Shown in pieces: positions 7,501-13,202 of a DNA stretch of 13,202 bases (position 1 is the first letter of the stretch; each line of letters opens with the position of its first letter). A model generated the notes under the pieces. The model made no database searches, was not told the DNA's origin, and was given only the letters and a program-made list of their open reading frames with translations. The position numbers were made by a program, and so were the translations under genes. Source of the stretch: Chloroflexota bacterium (GTDB lineage: Bacteria; Chloroflexota; Anaerolineae; Promineifilales; Promineifilaceae); NCBI GenBank assembly GCA_024278255.1, contig JAJRTP010000314.1, positions 1 to 13,202 on the forward strand, given 5' to 3'.

Positions 7501-8738
7501 TCCATATAGTGTTCAGCGTTACGGCTTTCCGGGGATCACACACCAAAGTTCTGACTAATACCCTGAACCGCCTGGCATTGGGCGTCAGGCGGGGCGGGGA
7601 TACGCTGGAGATTTTAGGGCAGCGCGCCAAACCGCTGCCGGACAAGCCGGGCCGGGGCTATGTTCTGGCAGATCAGTCAATCCTGGAATGCCAGATCGCC
7701 GCGCCGTCCCGCCGCACCGGTGTTGCCCTGGCTTCCCCGGACGCAACGGTAGAGATTCGCTCCTGGGTGGCTGAAATGAAGCATAGTTGGACGTGGGCAA
7801 ACGGCCGTAGCCCCCTGCCGCTTATCACCGTCTTACCGCGCCATCTGCCGCTGGAAACGCTGTGGCAAACCTGGCCGGCCCCATCCGGCAGTCTGGCTTC
7901 ATTACCTACCGCCGCGCTGGGGTTGGATTATGATTCTCTGTCGCCTGTCATGCTGGATTATTCCCGGCTGCCCGCCTACAATTTGGTTATTGGCCCGCCG
8001 CGCAGCGGTAAGACGGAATTTTTATTGACGCTGGGGCTGGCTACGGCCGTAAACATCCCCCCTGACCGCATAGAAATTTTCATATTCTCCCTGAAGCCGC
8101 AAAGCCCGCTGCAAATGCTGCGTTACCTGCCCCACGTACAATTTGCCGGAAACGTTTCCCGCGCCCGCAAACTGCTGCAAAAAATACAATCCAGTCTGGC
8201 AGAACGGCTGGGCCGGCTGCAAATACATGAAGATCAAACTCTGGCCACATTGGTTGACGTGGCGACCGCCATCCCCAAACAAACGATCATTTTTATTGAT
8301 GATGCCCGGCAATTTAGCCATTTTGATGAACTGAACCCGCTGCTTGATGATTGTATGGCTTTCAGCCAGCGGTTAGGCGTGCATCTTTTCCTGGCAGACA
8401 CCACCGCCCAGATCAATCAACTGAAGCAAAATTTCAGTCTTAAATATATGCAGCAGGTCAGCCGGTATGGCAGCGGGGTGGCTTTTTCCACTGACCCCAA
8501 CGATTTGTCTCTGCTGAATCAGGTAGGGAAATTGAGCAATGCTGTGCTGAAATTCCACCAGCCGCAAATGGGCCACGGCCGTGGCCTGCTGGCCTATGAC
8601 AATCAATTACAGGTGGTTCAATTTGCCCGCGCCGGGGAAGAAACCGCAGATACAATGCAATTTAATGAAAGTGTGCGGCAACTGGTTCAGGAAATAAACG
8701 GCCGTTACCCGCAGCCGGATGAGGAAGCGGAGGATTAG
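4530..8738 (+). CDS. EccC/EssC-type FtsK/SpoIIIE secretion ATPase
   Basis: A 1402-residue membrane ATPase, the motor of type VII-like secretion. After a Pro-rich cytoplasmic start come two membrane helices (about 55-70 and 77-99), then a linker and three FtsK/SpoIIIE ATPase domains. Domain 1 has Walker A GATGKGKS (496-503), the EccC-type LADFKGGAS stretch and LPHVVG, and Walker B ending D610-E611. Domain 2 has GAAGSGKG (859-866) and D963-D964. Domain 3 has GPPRSGKT (1155-1162) and D1257-D1258. All three Walker lysines are kept, but domain 2 has Gly in place of the Ser/Thr after Lys. Unlike Firmicutes EssC, no N-terminal FHA domains are present; unlike some mycobacterial EccC, the three domains are in one chain. 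ATG at 4530 follows the WXG100 stop by 6 bases with no clear Shine-Dalgarno, so translational coupling is likely; ATG at 4533 is an alternative. Confidence 0.96.
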   Translation: MMVPAIESKSIRQYTIRPEARKREPLPSGEVIVRPPKPLPSPPDKPSVGAILSRTVAPMVAVAAMFFVFGSGNSQSLFFVVPTLATGLVTGGFQFWSYYTAVKQYDADLIQRKQAYRRYLAEMRRKLEKIAAQQSHIQEEENPSAGEMIRRAERRRHTLWERVATDDDFLALRLGQYTAPLCLSLELPELNDEDPLKENVERLHNEYTRVPDLPLTINLRDLRTIGLSDSRQDSALRETYTLLTHLVTHHSPDVVQLYIFSHHPQAAQRWAWTRWLPHTDTLHGRTSHISLHPDTDDELLSPLADLLRQRLDRNHAPARLYGQPEPHIVIVFDTAPNLWRHQVVNMLLAHHPGWQESDLQACAIFINNIPPQVNAQIELNGKSLKYREGSQRIISGQAELTTGKQVAALARHMAPLRTIMAPDTAVGSLPRNVRLVELLGATQPQEVDLEELYGNGYDPQRVMAFPIGLNEELKPERIILREDGQGGYGHHAMLAGATGKGKSVTLQSIVLSLAANTAPAYLNVVLADFKGGASELALLRKLPHVVGFVTDLAEPAHVERFRLALVGEVLRRKRIFDDAPHTIGRRIQNIYDYNKASPDNPLPHLLVVIDEFAKGLQINPDFKTTMDKDIVAQGRALGIHLILSTQKAIDFMAVRQNMEVRMSMQLQTTEDSRAIFNRDDAAKKLTRAWQAFLQVGDNQIFEMFQVARADIPYKPEKAGNLDLLEDFTIYLVLPDGRRQPLYQHRPPSQEQLAKSASHQLPEAAVLVDHIYRYCQDKYPDTRSLCLPPLPEADKLPLLDLLRDTPVYCLWDGTGWDGAQIQPERRLQIPLGRLDLPLQQEQRPYLLNLNQGDGHFIVTGAAGSGKGLALRSLVLGLAAAHSPDDLLFFLVGHSPTLAIFAELSHCQAMIQPDETERVSRLFTFLQQETRERAERMSDTQTDTMEGLRAACPELPLPSLVVVFDDFAGFMSDHPQFSQTMTQLIRAGKQTDIHIVFSVTAFRGSHTKVLTNTLNRLALGVRRGGDTLEILGQRAKPLPDKPGRGYVLADQSILECQIAAPSRRTGVALASPDATVEIRSWVAEMKHSWTWANGRSPLPLITVLPRHLPLETLWQTWPAPSGSLASLPTAALGLDYDSLSPVMLDYSRLPAYNLVIGPPRSGKTEFLLTLGLATAVNIPPDRIEIFIFSLKPQSPLQMLRYLPHVQFAGNVSRARKLLQKIQSSLAERLGRLQIHEDQTLATLVDVATAIPKQTIIFIDDARQFSHFDELNPLLDDCMAFSQRLGVHLFLADTTAQINQLKQNFSLKYMQQVSRYGSGVAFSTDPNDLSLLNQVGKLSNAVLKFHQPQMGHGRGLLAYDNQLQVVQFARAGEETADTMQFNESVRQLVQEINGRYPQPDEEAED
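8729..8733 (+). promoter_or_regulatory. Ribosome binding site deciding the CHAP gene start
   Basis: GGAGG lies inside the end of the ATPase gene, 9 bases before ATG 8743. It favours that start over the in-frame ATG at 8719, which would overlap the ATPase gene and add eight residues (MRKRRISA). Confidence 0.7.
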
Positions 8739-8742
8739 CGCA

Positions 8743-9702
8743 ATGACTGCCTTCCACATGAATTGTGACGAAGCCCGCGACGTATCGTGGGAATTGAATC
8801 AGATGATTAACCGGCTGCATGGCGAATTGCAAACGGTGGTTGTTGCGGCCAATACGCTGGAAGTGGTTTGGCCGGACACTGAACCGAAGACGTTGATTAT
8901 GGAACTCCAGGCCATCTTGACCCGGCTCAAAGAAACGGCCGCAGCCGGGGACGATTTGAGTCTTGCTTTGAATAAAGAAGTAGCTCAGTGGGAAACCTGG
9001 GATCAGGAAGGGGCGGCCAATATTCAGGGTACCAGTATGCCTGTAGCCTCAGCTTCTCCAATCTCCCAAACGGCCGTAACAGATGCGCCTGTGCCTGATG
9101 AGCCATCAGACTCAACTGCTTCAGAATCCCTAGTCGCACCGGCTGTTCCGGGTGAGCCGGAAGTCCCGCCGGGCACGGCCGTAACCAGCGGCCGTTGGCA
9201 GCAGCTCTCCAACTGGAGCGAAATTAACGGTGACATCAAAGATTTGGAATCTCGCTTTTCTCAACTGACGCCGGAAGAAGCTGACCGGCTCAACGAGTTG
9301 CAAGAGCAGCGCCGCCAGATACGCCAGATGTTTAGCGAAGGCATCCCTGAAAAAGCCGGCGCCAACTACTTCCCCGAAGGACAATGTACCTGGTACGTGG
9401 CTACCCGGCGCGAGTTGGGCGTATATGGAGATGCCCGCGAATGGGGCGACAATGCTATAAAAGCCGGCTTTGAGGTCGGCAGCGTGCCGGTAAAAGGGTC
9501 TGTCATGGTCTGGCAGCCGGGTGTTAACGGAGCCAATGCTGATTACGGGCACGTTTCCCTGGTAGAGCGAGTCATACCGGAATCCGATGGCTCGTTTACA
9601 GTTTACTACACCGACAATGACAATATGGACCCGGCTTCTCCCTTGCGCGTTTCCATCCGCCCCGGTGAAGAAGGCGTCCAGTTTATTTACGATCGCGCCT
9701 AG
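8743..9702 (+). CDS. WXG100-like N-terminus with CHAP peptidoglycan hydrolase domain
   Basis: A 319-residue protein. Residues 1-90 look like a helical hairpin with W43 at the turn, the place where WXG100 proteins carry their Trp. Then come a Ala/Pro/Ser-rich linker (about 95-148), a charged helical region rich in Glu, Gln and Arg (about 155-195) and a CHAP domain (about 203-319). CHAP landmarks are GQCTWY with the nucleophile C215 and YGHVSL with H270, followed by YYTDNDN, which could give the third polar residue. CHAP domains cut peptidoglycan as amidases or endopeptidases. No signal peptide is visible, so the N-terminus probably directs it to the neighbouring secretion ATPase; WETWD (83-87) could be an aromatic variant of YxxxD. 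The known parallel is EssH, a CHAP murein hydrolase needed for type VII secretion in Staphylococcus aureus. An antibacterial effector is the other possibility, but no immunity gene is seen. Confidence 0.88.
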   Translation: MTAFHMNCDEARDVSWELNQMINRLHGELQTVVVAANTLEVVWPDTEPKTLIMELQAILTRLKETAAAGDDLSLALNKEVAQWETWDQEGAANIQGTSMPVASASPISQTAVTDAPVPDEPSDSTASESLVAPAVPGEPEVPPGTAVTSGRWQQLSNWSEINGDIKDLESRFSQLTPEEADRLNELQEQRRQIRQMFSEGIPEKAGANYFPEGQCTWYVATRRELGVYGDAREWGDNAIKAGFEVGSVPVKGSVMVWQPGVNGANADYGHVSLVERVIPESDGSFTVYYTDNDNMDPASPLRVSIRPGEEGVQFIYDRA

Positions 9703-9714
9703 AGAGACAACGTT

Positions 9715-12700
9715 ATGAAAAATCTGGAAGGCAGCCAAATCGGCAAATATAAAATTGATTCTTTATTGGGTGATGGCGGCATGGGCAGCGTGTACCGGGC
9801 CACCGACAGTTCCCTGAACCGTCAGGTAGCCATTAAAATAATTCGCCCCGCCATGTTGAAAGACCCTCAATTCAAACTGCGCTTTTTACAGGAAGCCCAG
9901 GCTGCTGCCAAACTCAACCACCCTTCCATTATCACCATTTATGAATTTAATGAAGACGATGGGCGCCTGTACATGGTGATGGAATTAGTGCTGGACGGCA
10001 GCCTGCTCACACTCCAGGAAGAATGGCAGCAACAAGGGCAGCCACCGCCCCTGGATGAAACCTTACACTTGCTGGCCCAGGTCGCTGAGGCTCTGGGGTT
10101 TGCCCACCGGCAGGGCGTCATACACCGGGATATAAAGCCGGATAACATCATGCGTAAAAAGCTCGTCCGGCCGGAACGTCCGGGCGAACCGGCCTGGCGG
10201 GCCATTGTCACCGATTTTGGCCTGGCTAAATTGCAATCCGGCGGCCTTTTGGAAACGGATGTGTCTATGCTTCTGGGAACACTGCCTTACATTGCCCCGG
10301 AACAGTTTCACGGGCAAAAGCCTGACGGCCGTAGCGACCTTTACGGTTTGGGTATCGTCCTGTACGAAATGACTACCGGGCAGCTTCCTTTCAAGACACA
10401 TACCATCACTGACGCCATTCAGCAGCATTGTTACACTGCGCCCCGTTCACCCCGACTGCTGCGCTCTGACATACCGGAAGAACTGGAGCAAATTATCCTC
10501 AAGGCCTTGGAAAAAGAACCGGCTGACCGTTTTCAGGATGGCTACGAGATGGCCCAGGCGATCCGCCAGGTTATCGCGGCGCTGCCTAATCACATGATGA
10601 CGCAAATGGAATCTTTACCGGAAGCAGCCCCTGTGATTGTGGCCGCAAACCATCCGGCCCAGGAACCGCCTGCCGATCAGCTATCTATCACAGACGAAAA
10701 GGGTGTGGCCCAAACGCAACCCATGATGCAGCCGGTGTTGACCGTCGGCCGCTCATCCGGCAACGATATTACCCTGAAAGAAAGGTCGGTTTCTTCCCGC
10801 CATGCCCGCCTGGAACACAGTTCTACTGGTTGGAAAGTGATTGATGTAGGCAGTACCAACGGGACGTATTTGGACACGCGGAAATTAGAGGTAAATGTAT
10901 CCTATTCCTGGCCGCCGGGGGAAGAGTTGCATATTGGGCCATATACGCTTGTCTGGCAAACGGCCGTATCCGCCCAACCGGAAACCTACCAGCCGGCGCT
11001 TGCCGTAGTAGAACCGCTGCGGCCCGCCCAGCCGGCTCCAGCGCCGCCATCAGCTATGGCATCCGGTATTTCTGACAACACGCCTTATCTGGGGAATATT
11101 CGCCTGGAACCGGCCACTGTTCGGTTGGCGCCTGGGGCGCGTACAACTGTTAAAGCCCACATGACAAACGAATCCTCCCGCGTGGATCATTTCACTGTGG
11201 AGGTAACCGGATTACCGGCTGAATGGGTTGTCTTTCAGGAAAAACGGGTGGAGTTAATGCCTGATCGGGAAACCACCTTTCAATTCACTGTTCAGCCTCC
11301 CGCCGGACGGTCTTTGGCTCGTACCTATCCTTACCGCCTGACCTTGCGTTCCACCTCGGATACGCGGGTAGAGGGGCTGGCCTTCGGTAACGTGCTGGTA
11401 GAACCGGCCCCCGATTTTGCCGTCAGATTAAATCCGTCCCGCCTGCAAAACAGCGGCAACTGCCAGGTTGTTGTATCCAACACCGGCAATATCGAAGAAC
11501 AATATGCCATCACCGGCTTGGATGATGAGGGGCAAATTATCTTTGATCAAATGACCCGTCGCGTCACTGTTCCCGCCGGGCATGAGGGCAAGGTTACTTT
11601 TGCGTTGGGGAGTGTGACACGGCCGTTCACCGGCCATAGCAACAAATCCCATCCCTTTGCTTTTCAAGTTGCCCCCACAACCGGAAAACCGCAAAAAGAA
11701 AGCGGCCAGTTGGCCGTTTCCCCTCGCTTCCCCCGTTGGCTCATTACTTTGATTTTGCTGATAGCAGTCGGGTCGGCATTTATGCCGGTGTTTTCTTTTA
11801 ACACGGCACGGCAAAAAATTATTGCCGCAGCGCGAGAAACGGCGACGGCTGTGGCAATGGACGAAACAGCAACCAGAGTGATGAATGCTACGGCCACAAC
11901 TGAATTAGCCACTACTACGGCCTTCGAGGCCGCTGCTACTGGCACACGCTCTTGGGAAATATCCGATCTAGATGGGGACGGTTTAACCAACGAAGAAGAA
12001 ATAAATCTGGGTACTAACCCTGAAAAAGCAGACACAGATAGAGATGGCCTGCTAGACGGTGATGAAATCAATGCGGACAAAGTTAAAAGGTATGGTACCG
12101 ACCCGATCAATCCTGACACAGACAATGATGGCCTGTTGGACGGTGCTGAAGTAAACGGTAATCCCAATGCGTCTGGTGCAGCGCGGGGACAGTATACCGA
12201 CCCTTCACGTGCAGATACGGATGGGGATGGCGAACCGGATGCCGTAGATCCGGATTCTGGTCAGTGGCCCACACCTACGCCTTTGCCAGAAGAAAACTTG
12301 CTGACCAATCCCTCTTTTGAACTGCCGCCTATACCATTTGAAGACGCCAACACCAATGAACCCCATCAAGAATTAAGGGTTCCGGCCGGCTGGCATCTGC
12401 TTGTTTATGACAAAGCGCCTGTAGATGACAATGAAGGCGTTTATGTTTTCCCGGAAATGATAGAAAGAGAGAAGAGCGTCTTAAATGAATGTAATGGCGT
12501 CGGTGGAGCGGCATCGGCCGAATTATGCGACTTGTTTGATAAGGGGAAAATCCTTAAAGTGTTTAAGGGGCCAGGGCTGCCAATTCGTTTTGCCTTATAC
12601 CAGGAGGTTTTTCTCTCCCCAGGAGCGTATAGTTTTACAGTAACTTATTTTGCCAATTCAATTTGGTATGAGGGGCGTTTTAGTCCTTTTGAAGATGGCC

Positions 12701-12993
12701 GGGCGGAAGTGCAACTGTGTATATCGGGCGCCGAATATTCTCATGAAGATTGGCAGCCAGTGGAAACCGGCAAAATTGTGACTCAGGAAATAAGATTTAT
12801 TGTACCGGAAAGTCAAAACGTAACCCTTTTTGCCAAGTTCCGTAATCGGTTTGTGCAGGAAGAAAACGGCTGGTTTTTTGACCACTGGACATTACAAAAG
12901 ATAGCCGCTATAGAGGATGTGGAGGCAGGAAAATTGCCATCTGCGCATGGTTGTGATGATGAAATTTTACAGCCTGGTGTTTATAACAATTAA
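9715..12993 (+). CDS. Canonical Ser/Thr kinase-FHA membrane protein with Ca-binding repeats
   Basis: A 1092-residue protein. Residues 11-275 are a complete PknB-like kinase: LGDGGMGSVYRA, K41, helix-C E60, HRDIKPDN (H137, D139, K141), DFG (D167) and APEQ. An FHA domain follows (about 335-415: VGRSSGNDITL, SSRHARL, STNGT). Two Ig-like beta-sandwich regions (about 460-565 and 570-660) precede the only clear membrane helix (about 675-695). After it come an Ala/Thr-rich stretch, thrombospondin type 3-like calcium-binding repeats (DLDGDG at 751-756 to about 848, with DTDRDG, DTDNDG and DTDGDG), and a C-terminal domain starting NLLTNPSFE (about 865-1092) that resembles carbohydrate-binding beta-sandwiches. 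It is likely the active envelope-sensing kinase of the locus. The oddity is topology: the Ig-like regions fall on the cytoplasmic side. Start ATG 9715 lies 12 bases after the CHAP stop with GAGAG upstream. Confidence 0.93.
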   Translation: MKNLEGSQIGKYKIDSLLGDGGMGSVYRATDSSLNRQVAIKIIRPAMLKDPQFKLRFLQEAQAAAKLNHPSIITIYEFNEDDGRLYMVMELVLDGSLLTLQEEWQQQGQPPPLDETLHLLAQVAEALGFAHRQGVIHRDIKPDNIMRKKLVRPERPGEPAWRAIVTDFGLAKLQSGGLLETDVSMLLGTLPYIAPEQFHGQKPDGRSDLYGLGIVLYEMTTGQLPFKTHTITDAIQQHCYTAPRSPRLLRSDIPEELEQIILKALEKEPADRFQDGYEMAQAIRQVIAALPNHMMTQMESLPEAAPVIVAANHPAQEPPADQLSITDEKGVAQTQPMMQPVLTVGRSSGNDITLKERSVSSRHARLEHSSTGWKVIDVGSTNGTYLDTRKLEVNVSYSWPPGEELHIGPYTLVWQTAVSAQPETYQPALAVVEPLRPAQPAPAPPSAMASGISDNTPYLGNIRLEPATVRLAPGARTTVKAHMTNESSRVDHFTVEVTGLPAEWVVFQEKRVELMPDRETTFQFTVQPPAGRSLARTYPYRLTLRSTSDTRVEGLAFGNVLVEPAPDFAVRLNPSRLQNSGNCQVVVSNTGNIEEQYAITGLDDEGQIIFDQMTRRVTVPAGHEGKVTFALGSVTRPFTGHSNKSHPFAFQVAPTTGKPQKESGQLAVSPRFPRWLITLILLIAVGSAFMPVFSFNTARQKIIAAARETATAVAMDETATRVMNATATTELATTTAFEAAATGTRSWEISDLDGDGLTNEEEINLGTNPEKADTDRDGLLDGDEINADKVKRYGTDPINPDTDNDGLLDGAEVNGNPNASGAARGQYTDPSRADTDGDGEPDAVDPDSGQWPTPTPLPEENLLTNPSFELPPIPFEDANTNEPHQELRVPAGWHLLVYDKAPVDDNEGVYVFPEMIEREKSVLNECNGVGGAASAELCDLFDKGKILKVFKGPGLPIRFALYQEVFLSPGAYSFTVTYFANSIWYEGRFSPFEDGRAEVQLCISGAEYSHEDWQPVETGKIVTQEIRFIVPESQNVTLFAKFRNRFVQEENGWFFDHWTLQKIAAIEDVEAGKLPSAHGCDDEILQPGVYNN
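11965..12255 (+). other. Thrombospondin type 3-like repeat block
   Basis: This part of the kinase-FHA gene encodes four Asp-rich loops of the DxDxDG type (DLDGDG, DTDRDG, DTDNDG, DTDGDG) separated by GTNP, GTDP and YTDP spacers. Such loops bind calcium in known families. They lie just outside the predicted membrane helix and could form a calcium-stiffened stalk. Confidence 0.8.
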
Positions 12994-13017
12994 TATCTGG
13001 CAGCAGGACATCTCTGA

Positions 13018-13083
13018 ATGAACGAATTCACCGGCACAGAATTTAATGGATATCAACTAGAAAAGCAGATTGGTTCCGGTTGA
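13018..13083 (+). pseudogene. Broken fourth Ser/Thr kinase gene (N-terminal remnant)
   Basis: ATG at 13018 opens a 21-residue frame, MNEFTGTEFNGYQLEKQIGSG, then TGA at 13081. The end matches the first strand and glycine-rich loop of the neighbouring kinases (GKYKIDSLLGDGGMGSVYRA; GDYQLGEKVGQGVMASVYRA) and stops in the middle of the loop. AGGA at 13005-13008 lies 9 bases upstream, and the gap from the previous stop is 24 bases, so this was a real operon gene. None of the three plus frames after 13081 continues a kinase, so a simple point mutation or small frameshift does not explain it. An insertion, a deletion or an assembly join at about 13081 does. Confidence 0.7.
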
Positions 13084-13202
13084 TACCTGTTCACATGAAA
13101 GTTGACACATTTGGCACATCAGACTTCGCCAGGTCAGAGCCAGAAAAACAGCCAGCTCATTAGAAGGAAATCGAACGCCAGTTGCCTCGCAGCGGCAGCC
13201 AA
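13081..13202. mobile_element. Unrelated DNA after the kinase break, possible mobile-element end
   Basis: From 13081 to the window edge the sequence no longer encodes the kinase. It may be the end of an insertion sequence: about 50 non-coding bases follow the junction, then a minus-strand frame enters from the right and stops at 13134. A terminal inverted repeat cannot be confirmed because the other end is outside the window. No family is assigned. A rearrangement or a chimeric assembly remains possible. Confidence 0.3.
13134..13202 (-). CDS. Partial minus-strand frame, possible transposase C-terminus
   Basis: An open frame enters from the right edge and ends at a TGA on the minus strand (complement of 13134-13136), giving at least 22 residues that include RQLAFDFLLMSWLFFWL. 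The protein is not recognised. Its position and direction, ending about 50 bases before the break in the kinase gene, would suit a transposase near an element end. This is weak, since 69 bases stay open by chance fairly often. Confidence 0.2.
   Translation of the reverse strand: MAAAARQLAFDFLLMSWLFFWL

Overview
The window looks like an accessory locus from a Chloroflexota (Anaerolineae-like) genome. This is an inference. It rests on several eukaryotic-type Ser/Thr kinases with long exported tails, the Thr/Pro linker of the PTPTPTET type, the ETATAV-type Ala/Thr segment after a membrane helix, moderate GC, and a WXG100/EccC-type secretion ATPase set. No rRNA, tRNA, CRISPR array or plasmid function was seen.

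Layout, left to right. A short leader (1-176) precedes two close plus-strand genes: a soluble atypical kinase (177-1130, HND catalytic loop) and a membrane pseudokinase (1135-3516, HRN catalytic loop) with a FecR-like exported region. A minus-strand gene (3539-4135) encodes a YukD/EsaB ubiquitin-like domain fused to an FHA domain. A 100-bp divergent spacer with two hairpins follows. Next comes a tight plus-strand operon: a WXG100 protein (4236-4523), a three-ATPase FtsK/SpoIIIE-type EccC/EssC protein (4530-8738), a protein with a WXG100-like N-terminus and a C-terminal CHAP domain (8743-9702), and a 1092-residue kinase-FHA-membrane protein with calcium-binding repeats (9715-12993). A fourth kinase gene starts at 13018 but breaks inside its glycine-rich loop at about 13081, where unrelated DNA, possibly a mobile-element end, runs to the window edge.

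Taken together, this reads as a type VII-like secretion locus tied to Ser/Thr phospho-signalling. The ATPase would move the WXG100 protein and perhaps the CHAP hydrolase. The ubiquitin-like domain matches the YukD/EsaB component. The pseudokinase has the order pseudokinase, membrane helix, exported domain, which parallels EssB/YukC. The active kinase and two FHA domains could link cell-envelope sensing to secretion. Known membrane parts (EsaA, EssA, or EccB, EccD, EccE) are not in the window.

The DNA also carries 20 copies of the palindromic octamer ACGGCCGT, read in all three codon phases, so the enrichment appears to act on DNA rather than on protein.
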